From the NCBI RefSeq assembly GCF_026230105.1, contig NC_079483.1:4457312-4521311 (forward strand): 64,000 nucleotides of DNA, given 5' to 3'. The notes under the pieces are model-generated. The model did not search any database. It was not told the origin of the DNA and saw only the letters and a list, made by a program, of their open reading frames with translations. The position numbers and the translations under genes were made by a program. Positions 11,279 to 21,520 of this stretch are shown piece by piece (position 1 is the first letter of the stretch; every line of letters begins with the position of its first letter). The stretch is from Diorhabda sublineata. Taxonomy: Eukaryota > Arthropoda > Insecta > Coleoptera > Chrysomelidae.

Positions 11279-11371
11279 ATGCGATTTCGAACCATATTCG
11301 ATCACACCAACGAATTGGAAGGGATCGAGAGAGATTATGAGGAATCTGAAGAATTTCACGTCACGAATGAG
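11279..11371 (+). CDS. Hexokinase, candidate alternative first coding exon A
   Basis: The ATG opens a 31-codon frame (MRFRTIFDHTNELEG, then an acid-rich stretch) that ends exactly at GAG followed by GTAAAT, a good donor. The exon ends in phase 0, matching the acceptor of the common hexokinase exon at 47303, so the joined frame runs straight into IRDKCREL. The intron would be 35.9 kb. The extension is acidic and has no signal peptide or hydrophobic membrane anchor. Known insect hexokinases have isoforms that differ only at the N-terminus, which fits. The frame and donor are seen directly; the splice is inferred, and phase 0 alone has a one-in-three chance of fitting. Confidence 0.65.
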
Positions 11372-11529
11372 GTAAATTAGTTTATAATTTTTATGTAGTA
11401 GTTCTACTGGTCAATGATGGAATTAGGGTCAATAATTTCCCTAATGAATTCAATTTTAAATAACGAATATATCAAGTGTGAACAAATAAAATAAGAAAAG
11501 CATTAAAATAATATTTTTTATAATGATAG

Positions 11530-12544
11530 AAGGATCTATAACAATTATGTGTGAAACAAAATATCGGCCCAATTGCTTGCCACGGCCTCGGTGGCATACC
11601 TCTATCCGATGGTCCATATTTTCGATGACTCTGAGACATAAGGTTCAATGTCGTCAATGTGCCGAATTATCTCATCCTTTAGCTCTTGAATTGTTTTTGG
11701 CTTATTGACGTACACTTTTTCTTTTAAATATCCCCAAAGAAACAAGTCCAACGGTGCCAAATCACATGACATTATGGCATAACACGACCATTGAATTTCT
11801 CGCGCAAAAGAGCCATTGTTTCGTTGGCTATGTGGCAAGTAGCACCATCCTGTTGGAGCCACATATCGTCCAGGTCCATATCCTCAGTTTCTGGCTACAA
11901 GAAGTCCGTTATCATGACGCGATAGCGAACACCATTCACGGTAACTGCTTGACCGGCCTCATTCTCGAAGAAGTACGGCCCGATGACGCCGCCAGCCCAT
12001 AAACCGCACCAAACAGTCACATTTTGTGGATGCATCGACTTTTCAACAATCACTCGTGGATTCTCATTTGCACAAATGCGGCAATTCTGCTTGTTAACGA
12101 ATCCACTGAGGTGAAAGTGTGCCTCGTCGCTGAAGATGATTTTCTTTGTAAAGTCACCATTCACTTCTATCTGCTCAACCATCCGGCGCATTGACGACGC
12201 TTGAAATGGTCAGCAGGCTTCAGCTCTTGAGTCAGTTGAACCTTGTAAGCATGAATTCAAATCTTTATTCATCAGTGATGTTCGTGAGATGTTTAATTGT
12301 TGGGCAGGACGACGAGTCGAGGTTGACGGCTCAATGTTTTCCGCAGAACGAACGGGGCGAACATGCGCACAATTCTCCCGATTGTGGACACATTTGGTCG
12401 ATTATGCTGACCAAAAAAATCACAAAATGCATTTTGATTTGAACGCCCATTTTCGTAAAAGGCTTCAACAATCTTAACGCGCTGCTCAATTGTGTACCTA
12501 TCCATGGTTGATTCTGTCAAAACACTGAAACATACAAATGTCAA
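11530..12544 (-). pseudogene. Nearly full-length but broken Tc1/mariner-superfamily transposase
   Basis: The minus strand holds three pieces in order. 12544..12293 has MDRYTIEQRVKIVEAFYENG, the N-terminal helix-turn-helix start. 12191..11895 has FSDEAHFHLSGFVNKQNCR and WCGLWAGGVIGPYFFEN, the first catalytic Asp region. 11862..11602 has DLAPLDLFLWGYLKEKVY, the last catalytic region, then a helical tail. Families with DEAHFHLSG and GLWAGGVIGPYFFE are common in insects. The pieces are in different frames, about 100 bases are missing between the first two, and a piece is lost between the second and third. The element is dead. Terminal inverted repeats were not located. Confidence 0.85.
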
Positions 12545-12774
12545 ATTAAGTTGCGCAAAAAACTTGACGTTGAGGTGCGACTCACAATTAACATCGTGTA
12601 TTATAGTTGGACCACCTTTTACAACTTTTACAGGGACAACTAGGTACTCTTTGTTTAACTCGATAAAATGTATGGTTTAGAAGATATGTACATTTTTAGA
12701 TCGTTGTACATGCCAAGGAAATATTTCGCCATGAAAAGATATTCTGAAGAAAATTACCAGAAATTGTAAATACG

Positions 12775-13560
12775 CTATAAGTAAGAATCTTGGAACGCCC
12801 TTCCAAGTTTAAAGAAATACCCTCCGTAGACTCCGGAAGTGTGTAAAAGTGCAAAGTGCCCACTTCGAAGATTTATTATAGTGGTTTTTTCTTCGTCATA
12901 TTGATTGTCTTTACCTTTTGGAGATAGTCGATGAACAATATACCATGCGTATCCCAAAATACTGAAGCCATAACCTCCCCAACAGACTGTTGTGCCTTTG
13001 GATGCTTCGGACGTGGTTTAGTTGCTGCAGTCCACTCAGATGATGATCGTTTTTATTTCGGAGTGAAGTGATGGATCCATTATCATATATTGACGCAAAA
13101 AATCTGATTTATTACGTGCAAATATAACCAAAAACTGCTCTGAATCATCAATTCATTGTGCTTTTTACCTTTAAAAAAAGCTTTTTCATGGTCAAATGTT
13201 GATGTATAATTGTAAACACACTGCCTTCTGATATCTTTAGGACCTCAGCTATCTCATGCAATTTAGATTTACGATTAGTTATAAATAATTTGTGGACTTT
13301 TTTGATGTTTTTTTAGAGTAATCACCTCAATTAAACAACCAGAACGTTCACCATCTTCGGTGTCTGTACGACCACATTTAAATTCAGCAAACCAATAATA
13401 AACTGTTCTTTTCTATGAAGCAGAGTCCGGATAACACTTTTGAAGCGATTGCTAAGCTTGTACAGTATTTTTTTCACCAAGAAGCAATGATAAATTAACA
13501 CACGATATTGTTTTAAAATGTCATGAAATTTTACATATAGTATTTTGAAAGTTGGTAATT
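12775..13560 (-). pseudogene. Mariner transposase remnant, copy A
   Basis: Read on the minus strand, 13510..13380 gives the mariner N-terminus (LLLGEKNTVQA, YYWFAEFKCGRTDTEDGERSG) with stops. 12990..12915 gives WDTHGILFIDYLQK in a shifted frame. 12890..12790 gives traces of the HFALLHTSG part. It shares near-identical segments with the copy at 19.3-20.2 kb (plus) and the pieces at 47.1, 48.9 and 51.1 kb. It is frame-shifted with a large middle loss. Confidence 0.8.
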
Positions 13561-14186
13561 CCTAAACTTCATATGGATTTGACAATGACAGCGCCATGTG
13601 GAAGAGGAAATCATACAAAGGGGGAAATAATTCTCCAGGATTTAATGAATAATAATTCAGAACATACAGAAAAAATTGTAAAAATTGACATAACGGAAGA
13701 ATTAGAAATAAAAATTAGTAAAGACGAGATAGAATATGCAGTCACAGAACTAAAGAATGGAAAAGCACCTGAGAAAGTAATTCCAGAAATGATAAAAACT
13801 AAGGATCAAAAAGGGAAAGACATACTACTTCATAATGAAAGCCTCTAGAAGATGAAACATATTAAGGCATTAATAGTACCAGTTTTCAAGAAAATATTAT
13901 GTAAAAGACTGCAATAACTAACGAGGAATAACATTAATTAATACAGTGATTGAAATGATGAAAAAATATTAGAGAAAATAATCAAATTAACAGTGAAAGA
14001 CACACTCGAAGAATCTCAGTGTGGATCATGTTTTTACTCTAAAACAGATGACAGTAAAAGAATAACAAGAAAAGAAGAAATACTTAGACTAGAATAAGCT
14101 GTTGATAAAGTACGTAAGGAGAAGTGGAATATACTGTCTGAAAGATAAATTAACGTAGAAATTAAAAAGATGATGCAATTATAATA
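13552..14186 (+). pseudogene. LINE reverse transcriptase fragment, left part
   Basis: A 98-codon frame holds ITEELEIKISKDEIEYAV then TELKNGKAPEKVIPEMIK, the start of the non-LTR reverse transcriptase finger region (family form: LKNGKAPG.D.IP.E). Broken frames continue with a QCGSCF-like block (about 14020; family QxGF) and KYNISGK-like traces near 14130. The LINE is split by the mariner-like insertion at 14187..14702 and resumes at 14703. Confidence 0.8.
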
Positions 14187-14702
14187 CGGAGATTGCTAGT
14201 TAAGTTTTGAGATATGGCAATTTTGATGTGAATGTGTCAAATTTGACATCGACATCATGAAGTTTGGCATTTTTAATGGTGAACGTTCTCAGAACGAGTG
14301 CTATTTCGATTGTTTACAGATACTAGAAAAGTCCATTTTGGTCAAAAAAAATGGAACATTTTCGTACAATTCTATCATTTTCTTGACATAGATTAAACCA
14401 ACACCAGTATGCCGATCAACTCGCTTTGACTTTTGTGTGATGAAGCACCATGTTACGCAAGTTTTTCCTTATATCCGCAGATTAAAAATAAATATCGAGG
14501 TCAACGTTTTTCTACACCTGAAGAATCACATGTTTTGGAGGTATCTCAATCGGAGTGGAAAAAAGGTTAAAAAATTGATTCGAACCCATGAAAAAGTGTA
14601 TTCATCTTAATGGAGAATATTTAAAAAAAAATAAAGCCATGTCCTATTATAAATATTTGTTTTTATTTGTCTACCTGAAAACATAAGTGGCAATCGTCGT
14701 TT
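14187..14702 (+). mobile_element. Mariner deletion derivative nested in a LINE
   Basis: The ends are imperfect inverted repeats: GATTGCTAGTTAAGTTTTGAG near 14193 against the reverse complement of CTGAAAACATAAGTGGCAATC near 14690. Inside, 14465..14640 encodes the tail of a mariner transposase in broken frames: an FLYPQIKNK-type step, GQRFSTPEE, SQSEWKK and LNGEYF. The catalytic region is missing. The same family gives the larger copy at 27.6-28.3 kb. LINE coding sequence lies on both sides, so the mariner arrived second. Confidence 0.7.
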
Positions 14703-14960
14703 CAGAAGGCTTCAGTAGAATTAAAGGACTAAAACAAGGGGGAAGCTTAATCCAATTACTGTTCATGATATTCATGGATGAGATCATAAAGAAATACATT
14801 GTTGGAAGTAATACCAAAGAACTAGAAAGAGTTCAAAGAAAACATTGAGGTGTGGAAAATAGAATTAATACACTATCTGGTATTTCGAGCCGGATACGAA
14901 TCAACGATCTGCGAAAAGAACGAAGAAACAAACAGTTTAAATATTAGTATACTGGTAGTA
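14703..14960 (+). pseudogene. LINE reverse transcriptase fragment, right part
   Basis: FSRIKGLKQGGSLIQLLF and MIFMDEIIK at 14712..14795 match the RQG(D/C)xLSPxLF step of non-LTR reverse transcriptases, and continue the LINE interrupted by the mariner. No (Y/F)ADD box is found. The frame breaks after about 14850. Confidence 0.75.
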
Positions 14961-15700
14961 ATTAGTCTGCTAGAAGATTTTCTAGTAGATTCGGTAATTA
15001 TTGCAAAATAATAATGGTTTTCATAAAGATAACCATGAATTTCTTTCTATTACAATCTTTATGGTTTGCGCAATATTTATAGATTGTTTCCTTATCATCT
15101 TTTCCTCAGTTTTTATAATAAACATCGGCTTAAGTATCTATTAATAAGGACGAAAGGTAAATGTTTTATTAAAACAAAAGGATATTGTGAAACAATGGCG
15201 TATCTGTTGATAACTCATTTTTTTTCTATTGCAATCTTAGAGATTTTCACAATATTTATTGAATATTTTATTTTCTAGACAATATAATTTTAATCTGTTT
15301 TCTATGCAAATATTTATTTTGTTATAAACTTTCTGCAAAGATTGAGACAAAAATGATCAAAATTTTATTATAAAAAATCGACAGAAATTTTAGTTTAACA
15401 TTTAAATGACAGTAACGATAGATAAATATCAGAGCAATGGGCAGAATTAAAAAAAATTAATCAAAATTTGTTGCCGAAAAACTGTAATAAAAAATCAACT
15501 GTTTTCGGTGGGGATGACGCACTTTTATAAGCACCACCACCATATTGATTATTAATTTTCTTCAAAACAATCCGTGATTAAATAGAGATACAACTAGCGG
15601 TCGCAGGGGTAAATCGAACGTGAACCGAAAAAATCGAGGGACCTTGTTCAAAATTTGTTACTAAAATACGGAGTTGCATCCACAAGTAAGTTTCGTTTGG
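14961..15700. other. AT-rich stretch, no gene
   Basis: Two related segments (about 15015..15080 and 15195..15265, both with TTTCTATT.CAATCTT) form a weak direct repeat. A short ORF at 15066 lies across them and has no recognised similarity. Confidence 0.4.
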
Positions 15701-15711
15701 TTATATAGCTC

Positions 15712-16500
15712 TTGACGCAAAAAAATATATTTATTTTTCAACGTAATATCTTTTTAACTTCATACACTTTTCACAGCGATAACCACCCAGCTATTTTTTC
15801 AAGTATTGGAACAGGAAATAATTGTCTTCATGAAACAACACTTACTTTTCAGCCAAATGCACCCGTTTTTGCTTCATTTCTTCGCTCAAACGCTGAAATA
15901 ATTCTCCGTTTATAGTTTTTCCTTTCATCAGATAGCCAATGAAAATTATGCCACGCGCATCCCAAAAAAGCGACGCCATGACCTTGCCTGCAGATGGAGC
16001 CTTCTTTGGAGCCGGCTCTCCCTTTTCAATCCATGGTTTTGATTATTCTTTTGATCTGGGACGAAAATCCGACTTTATTTCTGTTAAACATTGCCAAACA
16101 TTCGATGGAAACATCTGCTGCTGCTGTTTTTGTTCCATTGTGAGCAAACGCAGCAACTATCCCGCAATTTTCAGTTAATATGCGATGTGCCGCAGTTTTT
16201 GATATGCTTACTCTATCTGCTAGCTCACGTACTATCAGTCAACGACCATCCAGTACTGCTTTGTGGATTTTCTTCAATCATTCTGGAGTCGTCACCTCAA
16301 TTGGTCGACTACAGCATTGCTGGTCTTCGCAGATCGTACAGCTTTGTTTAAACCCTGCTACTCAATATTTTACTATTGATGGCGAAGGAACAGTCTCAAC
16401 TAAAGAAGAATCTAGTGCAGCTTTTATATTGGTTGGCTGCCAAATAAATACTAAACAACGTGGCGTCTTCAAACTTGAAACATATACTGTATAAATAGTT
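15712..16500 (-). pseudogene. Mariner transposase remnant, second subfamily
   Basis: The minus strand from 16320 gives a helix-turn-helix part (VTTPEWLKKIHKAVLDG, LADRVSISKTAAHRIL). From 16045 it gives EKGEPAPKKAPSAGKVMASL, then FWDARGIIFIGYLMKGKTIN. A stop follows KRVHLAEK at about 15855, then LFHEDN (HxDN with the second catalytic Asp) and a C-terminal GGYRCEKCMKLKRYYVEK. The region between the second Asp and the tail is deleted, as is part of the region before the first Asp. It differs from the copy A/B family in sequence. Confidence 0.85.
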
Positions 16501-16699
16501 AAGGTTTGTCAAGGCCATTGAGATATTTTCGCACCTCATTCGCGAAAAAATAAAAAATTACACCTATGCACGATAGAGAATAATTCCCAGTAATTTGGAG
16601 ACATTATATAAATATTTAATATTAAAAAAAATCAAGATAGGTTGTCATTGTCATTGACGTGCATGTTTCGAGCCGGTTAATTGTATCAGAGCAGTGAGT

Positions 16700-16933
16700 A
16701 AGGTTGTAATTTTTAAATTAATATTTATTTTGTTTTCGAGCAATATCTAATATTTTTCGGTTTTTAGTATTTGTAACTCTGCTTTCACTAAAGAAAAACT
16801 TATTTCTCTCCTTGTTCCATACTTGCTTCATCATACTGAATACTAACTCACATGAAACATTAGATACAGGAATGGAAAGAACAAACGTGACCATTCTTTC
16901 CAACGACAGGGATTTCTGTCTTAGTCCAGTCAT
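16700..16933 (-). pseudogene. hAT transposase C-terminal dimerisation piece
   Basis: The minus-strand frame reads LERMVTFVLSIPVSNVSCEL, then VFSMMKQVWNKERNKF. This is the hAT C-terminal dimerisation motif (family form: ..IP.S.A..ERVFS...). It is cut on its upstream side by the long inverted-repeat element at 16961. Possible upstream hAT sequence continues beyond that element at 18370..18720, also on the minus strand. Confidence 0.75.
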
Positions 16934-16960
16934 TATAGTGGATTGACCATGGAAAATCTA

Positions 16961-18365
16961 CATACCCAGTATATTACCACGTGAAAACTTGTATTTTGAC
17001 ATCCTAAAACTATTCTCCAAATTCACATATCATCGGATGGTCGCAAGTTTTAAAGTCATGAATGAAAGGTCACAAAAATTAATTCTTTTTACATTTTTTG
17101 CAAATATCTCGTTCTCTATAGATTTTACGCTATTAGTATTTCTAATCAATATTGTAAAGAATTCAATTCTCCACTACTTTTGTATTCAACATTTTTTTAT
17201 ACCTTGAACTATTTTCGAGATAGAGGGCGTAGAGCTCGCGGTCAGAGACTTATCTGAGGTTAACTGATAGTCTCCATCAAAAACTCATAATATTAAGAAG
17301 AAGAAAACTGTCCGGTTCAAAGATAGTAGATAGTAACGATTTTCTCCTTTATGTACTATACGTCAAGTCAACAAAGTGGAATAAACCTTTGCTGTTATCA
17401 AATATTCAACCAACGAGTTCAACAACTCAATAACATTTCCATCGTTTATTATCAAATTCAAACTTGGTTGGAGCATGATTTAGAACCACAGGAATAGGGT
17501 TGGACAATGCGTAACGAAATCCTGGAACCTATTTGGCTATTTGCACCATCTGCACCAGATGAATTACTCAATACAATATTTTGTAACTGCATAAGTAGCT
17601 GGGGCTCAAGATGTGGCGGGGCTACAATGCTTGTCTTAATACTGCCTTAATAGAAATCATGAATAACTTGGTGACAAATGTCGTTGAAGATGGTAATGAA
17701 CTTGAAATTCTGCAAAAAAGGGACGATGACGACGATGATGATTAAAATGAAGAAGAAGAGAATTGAAATTAAAACTTGTTCTCGAAATTTGTATTAATTT
17801 TGACAATAATAAAACTATGAAATGACACGTTTAATAAAAACATTTATAAAAAATTTATTTCTCATCTTCTTTATTTATATAGAAAGTCATTAGTATGAAT
17901 TGGATTAGAATTAAGATATAATTTAAGTATTTTCCTCAACAATTTCTTAGTTACATGGCCAGGTAAGTGTTATTAATTAAATTGACACTTAATTAAAAAT
18001 AGATAAGTATTATTATTATAATTATAACCTTAATATTATGAGTTTTTGATGGAGACTACCAGTTAACCTCAGATAAGTCTCTGACCGCGAGCTCTACGCC
18101 CTCTATCTCGAAAACAGTTCAAGGTATAAAAAAATGTTGAATACAAAAGTAGTGGAGAATTGAATTCTCTACAATATTGATTAGAAATACTAATAGCGTA
18201 AAATCTATAGAGAACGAGATATTTGCAAAAAATGTAAAAAGAATTAATTTTTGTGAACTTTGATTCCTGACTTTAAAACTTGCGACCATCCAATTATATG
18301 TGAATTTGGAGAATAGTTTTAGGATGTCAAAATACAAGTTTTCACGTGGTAATATACCGAGTATG
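16961..18365. mobile_element. 1405 bp element with 337 bp terminal inverted repeats and TCTA target duplication
   Basis: The left arm 16961..17297 and right arm 18029..18365 are reverse complements, estimated at over 90% identical and of equal length, with outer ends CATAC...GTATG. TCTA lies immediately outside both ends (16957..16960 and 18366..18369). The 731 bp core holds a broken ORF tail with a Cys-rich motif and an Asp run. Both arms contain the same 72-codon open frame, which is a property of the repeat and not a gene. Long inverted repeats with a 4 bp duplication are seen in several DNA transposon groups; I cannot assign one. The 4 bp match is short enough to be partly chance. Confidence 0.75.
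17480..17756 (+). pseudogene. C-terminal tail of a Cys-rich protein of a multicopy insect family
   Basis: One frame reads NEILEPIWLFAPSAPDELLN then TIFCNC at 17505..17596. After a one-base shift near 17620 it continues RGYNACLNTALIE and ends with EILQKR, seven Asp residues and a stop at about 17744. The family pattern, as I remember it from insect genomes, is a basic or acidic tail after FCNC...CGCRK.G..C. A second broken copy lies at 49080..49324 (-). Function is unknown; association with a mobile element is inferred from its place inside the long inverted-repeat element. No N-terminal part is present. Confidence 0.6.
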
Positions 18366-18369
18366 TCTA

Positions 18370-18720
18370 ATTTGGACTTAAGCCAGCCTAACCTAACCTA
18401 ACCCAGTAAATCCAACAAGATGTGGTTGCATCTCAAGCAAAAGTCCAACCTCATCGTACAATTTGTCACTATCTAAATCAATATTTAAGAAATTCCTGGA
18501 GTGTAATAATGCCTGTCTAAAAGATTGATTCTTTTAAAGATAAAATTTTGATTATTTGGTATTCCAAATCTTCAAAGTTATACCATTTTTGTAAATATGT
18601 CAAACATCACGTAAAAGTTATTGAACTCAATTTGGAAATTTGTTTTTTGCGGTTCATTAAACTGCTTTGATAAATCCATGGCAGATTTACCATAAAATTT
18701 GTCAGCGTGTCTGTTTTGTA
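18370..18720 (-). pseudogene. Possible hAT transposase part, upstream of the dimerisation piece
   Basis: The minus strand gives broken frames such as FYGKSAMDLSKQF, NNFYVMFDIFTKMV and FLNIDLDSDKLYDEVGLLLE. Their order and spacing suit the region before the dimerisation domain of a hAT transposase, and the 16700..16933 piece would follow if the inverted-repeat element were removed. This is inference from position and style rather than a diagnostic motif. Confidence 0.4.
18387..18404. repeat. Three CCTAA units (insect telomere-type motif)
   Basis: CCTAACCTAACCTAACCC is three and a half copies of the insect telomeric repeat. Such short interstitial runs are frequent in insect DNA, and similar TTAGG pairs occur in the MITE at 2.68 kb. 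No longer array is present, so this is not a telomere. Confidence 0.7.
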
Positions 18721-19279
18721 CCTACGTTTTCAAATCAATCTTCAAGTCATGAATACTAGTGCTTGGGGGTTCCTCACACAAAAGTTATTCCATATAAATT
18801 TAGAACAATTCTCTTCACCTTGCTCATTGAAATATCTTATTAGAGCTGGCGTTAGCGATAGGATTTTGTCCATGGCAGGAAGTAATAACCAACGAGTTAA
18901 TATTTCTCTAAACTCAATTTCTGCATATGAGCAATTTATTATCAGCTTATTTCTCCTTCTTCAAAAGCCGAAAATTCGCTATAAACTTTCAAAATAATCA
19001 ATTCCACATCTACTGACAAAGCTTTCAAATTTTTAAGTCATTCGTGGATAATACAGATGGTTAACAGATTATTTCATAATTTACAGCAGCATTTTTTGCA
19101 CAATATGCTGAGATTCTACTACCTCCAAGACAATTTTTTGATAAAATTTGTATAATTTGTTTTTTTATCGCTTCGCTGATAATCTTCCTAAAAATCCAAC
19201 AAACCGATTTGATTACCATTCTCAAATGAAAAATATCAGTCGTATGACTGACACACAGATGACGCTGCAATTTTCAAAT
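18721..19279. other. Unassigned AT-rich stretch
   Basis: Two open frames of 69 and 96 codons lie here on opposite strands. Neither is recognisable. They could be further hAT debris. Confidence 0.3.
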
Positions 19280-20200
19280 CTATATGACGTATAAGACTAT
19301 GTGCAAAATTTCATGACATTTCGATTAATCAGAAAAACTGACAGTCATTTAAGTGAAGCTGCTTTTGGTATTTTTAAAACAACGGATTCAATTTTCTGAT
19401 TTAGTGCTCTGAAATTCTGTCCTTCGTAGAACGTAGATTTCGTGCTTCTGTATTGAAATACTTGTCGAATCTTTTACAGTACTAAGCGTAAAAAATCGCG
19501 ACGGCACTAATCCGAATGACTGCGCCAGTTATATTTTCGATGTCCGAAAATACGTTTTTAAAAAATTTATTAAACTGAAAATTACAAATTTGAATGAACA
19601 GAATTAATTTCACAAGCGAATTAACTACAATTCATTGAAATGTATAAGTAAGAACTAGATTTTTCTTCATATAACTCGCGTTTACTCACAGTCGATCAAA
19701 AACAACAACGTGTTCATGATTCAGAACAGTGTTTGGCCATGTTTACACGTAATTATCAGTTTTTTGCGTCAAAATGTGACAAAAGATGAAACATGGATTC
19801 ATCATTTCACTCAGGAATCAAAACGAGCATCATCAGAGTAGACTGCAACCGGTTAACCACGTCCGAAGCGTCCAAATGCACACCAGTCAGCTGGGAAGGT
19901 TATGGCTTCAGTATTTTGGGATTCGCATGGAATATTGTTCATCGATTATCTCCAAAAGGGAAAGACAATCAATAGTGAATACTACATAGAGTTGTTGGAT
20001 CATTTTAATGCAAAAGTCAAGAAAAAACGGCTTCAAATGTCGGAGGAAAAACCAGTGTTTCACCAAGACAATGCACCGATTTACAAGTCAATGGCAACGA
20101 TGATTAATTTGAACGATTCACACTTCGAATTGCTTCTTTATCCAAAATGCTCGTATGTAAGAAATTCAGCTCCAATGAAGAAGTAATTAATGAAACTAAA
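19280..20200 (+). pseudogene. Mariner transposase remnant, copy B
   Basis: The 5' noncoding end (ATGACATTTCGATTAATCAG at about 19314) matches those at 13530 (inverted) and 48938. From 19675 the frames give SRLLTVDQKQQRVHDSEQC, KDETWIHHFTQESKRASSE (first catalytic Asp), WEGYGFSILGFA in a shifted frame, GILFIDYLQKGKTINSEYY, FHQDNAPIYKS (second Asp) and FELLLYPKCSY. The usual YSPDLAPSD third Asp block is lost at 20150. The N-terminus is replaced at 19380..19640 by unrelated sequence. Confidence 0.85.
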
Positions 20201-20279
20201 GCCTATTTTGCATTGTAAAATATTGAGCTCTTAACTAACTATGAACTTGAAGTAGGTGTAGGTAAAGGTCGTGCTCCAC

Positions 20280-20530
20280 GTTCCTAGTCGTGCAACGATC
20301 TTTCTGAAAATTGAGAAGCGTGTTTACGAATTAGGCAAACCGATTCAAAAATTAATAAGGAAGACTCGGAATTTTTAATCTTTTAAAGAAACTCCTGCAG
20401 TGAGTCCTGCTGATTAGTTCGAGTAAATATCTAACAGCTCTCTTTTGAAGTTCGAAGACCTCAGAAGGCTAGGGCATATCTCAGATGCGACTCAATAAGG
20501 GCATAATAAACTGTTAAGGAGGTGGATAAG
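20280..20530 (-). pseudogene. LINE C-terminal region fragment
   Basis: The minus strand reads LTVYYALIESHLRYALAF, then VFELQKRAVRYLLE and SRTHCRSFFKRLKIP. This is the conserved stretch after the reverse transcriptase in CR1/Jockey-type elements (family: YYALF.SHL.YGI..WG; LQK.A.R). It is interrupted by a stop and a frameshift. Nothing else of the element remains nearby. Confidence 0.75.
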
Positions 20531-20534
20531 TTCA

Positions 20535-21360
20535 GTTCTTTGGAAACTGATCTCAGCGCAAACAGGAGGAATTAAATTATAAAAGTTAGTTAACTATCAA
20601 CCCCCAAATCCCATGCATGCACTTTGATCTTCACATAATATAAAAACATCCTATTTCTTTGTCCACATTACATATTTGATAGTAGTACATCTATTTTCTT
20701 CTCAAAAAAAATTATAAAATAAAATTTTCCCATAGTATCCCCATAGTATTCCCATCATAGTATAGAGCTGCTGGAAAGAGCGTCTGGTTAGTCCATAATC
20801 GTTAGATACGTGACAAAGTTTTTTTAGTGCCTTTATTCATAAATAATGATTGTCTCGAAACGTTTACCAAAGCTCTACATTTTTCAAAATTTGTTAAATT
20901 ATACACAATTACGAAATTAAGTACTTTCAGCTGAGGTATAAGTATAAACAAATGTAATTATGTCAAAAACTAATAAAGACAATAGCAAAATTAACATTTC
21001 ACTTAATACATTCTAACTATTGCGGTTATCGTCTTTTAAAGAACTTAACCTATAAATATTATGTGTGTTTAATGAAATGTTTATAACAAACTCGACACCA
21101 ATACATTTGATCAATGAGAATGTTTGAAAATACCAAATAAAAATTCAAATAATATAGTCATAAAATATAAGTATGATTTATTGCATGTAAAGTGTAGCAC
21201 ATTATCTATCATTTGTTTCAATTGATATTAATTGGCAGCGCTATTTTAAAAGTTACATTTTATTTGAAGAATCATACCAGATGTACTAAAACTACTACTA
21301 GAACAACATGTAATTAGACATTTGGGAGGTAAAAATAATGTTTTCGTTGATAAATCGTTT
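20535..21360. other. AT-rich intronic sequence, no gene seen
   Basis: No coding, RNA or repeat structure is recognisable. Homopolymer A and T runs only. Confidence 0.5.
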
Positions 21361-21364
21361 TAAC

Positions 21365-21512
21365 CCCGGGAAACACGCGTTAAGGCTAGATCACATATAT
21401 CATACAAAATTTCGATCCGATTGTGCCCCTTGAAATCGGATCGGTGCGGGATTGGTACGACTGAGCACTCATATCATACAAACCGATTTTTGGTTAAATA
21501 AAATCGGTTGCA
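21365..21512. repeat. Possible PIF/Harbinger-type end
   Basis: GGCTAGATCACATATATCATAC at about 21385 (22 bases of an end-like sequence) and a second ATATCATACAAACCGAT at 21471 look like terminal plus subterminal repeats of a Harbinger element. The MADF-like frame to the right of the hAT insertion supports this. No opposite end was found. Confidence 0.35.
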
Positions 21513-21520
21513 ACTATCGC

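Noticed and set aside
16989..18337. Two 72-codon ORFs (16989..17207 plus, 18119..18337 minus) with almost identical hydrophobic products
   Set aside because: They are mirror images in the two inverted-repeat arms of one element; the Phe/Ile-rich product follows from AT bias.
18387..18404. Telomere-type CCTAA run
   Set aside because: Only three and a half units, inside transposon debris; not a chromosome end.
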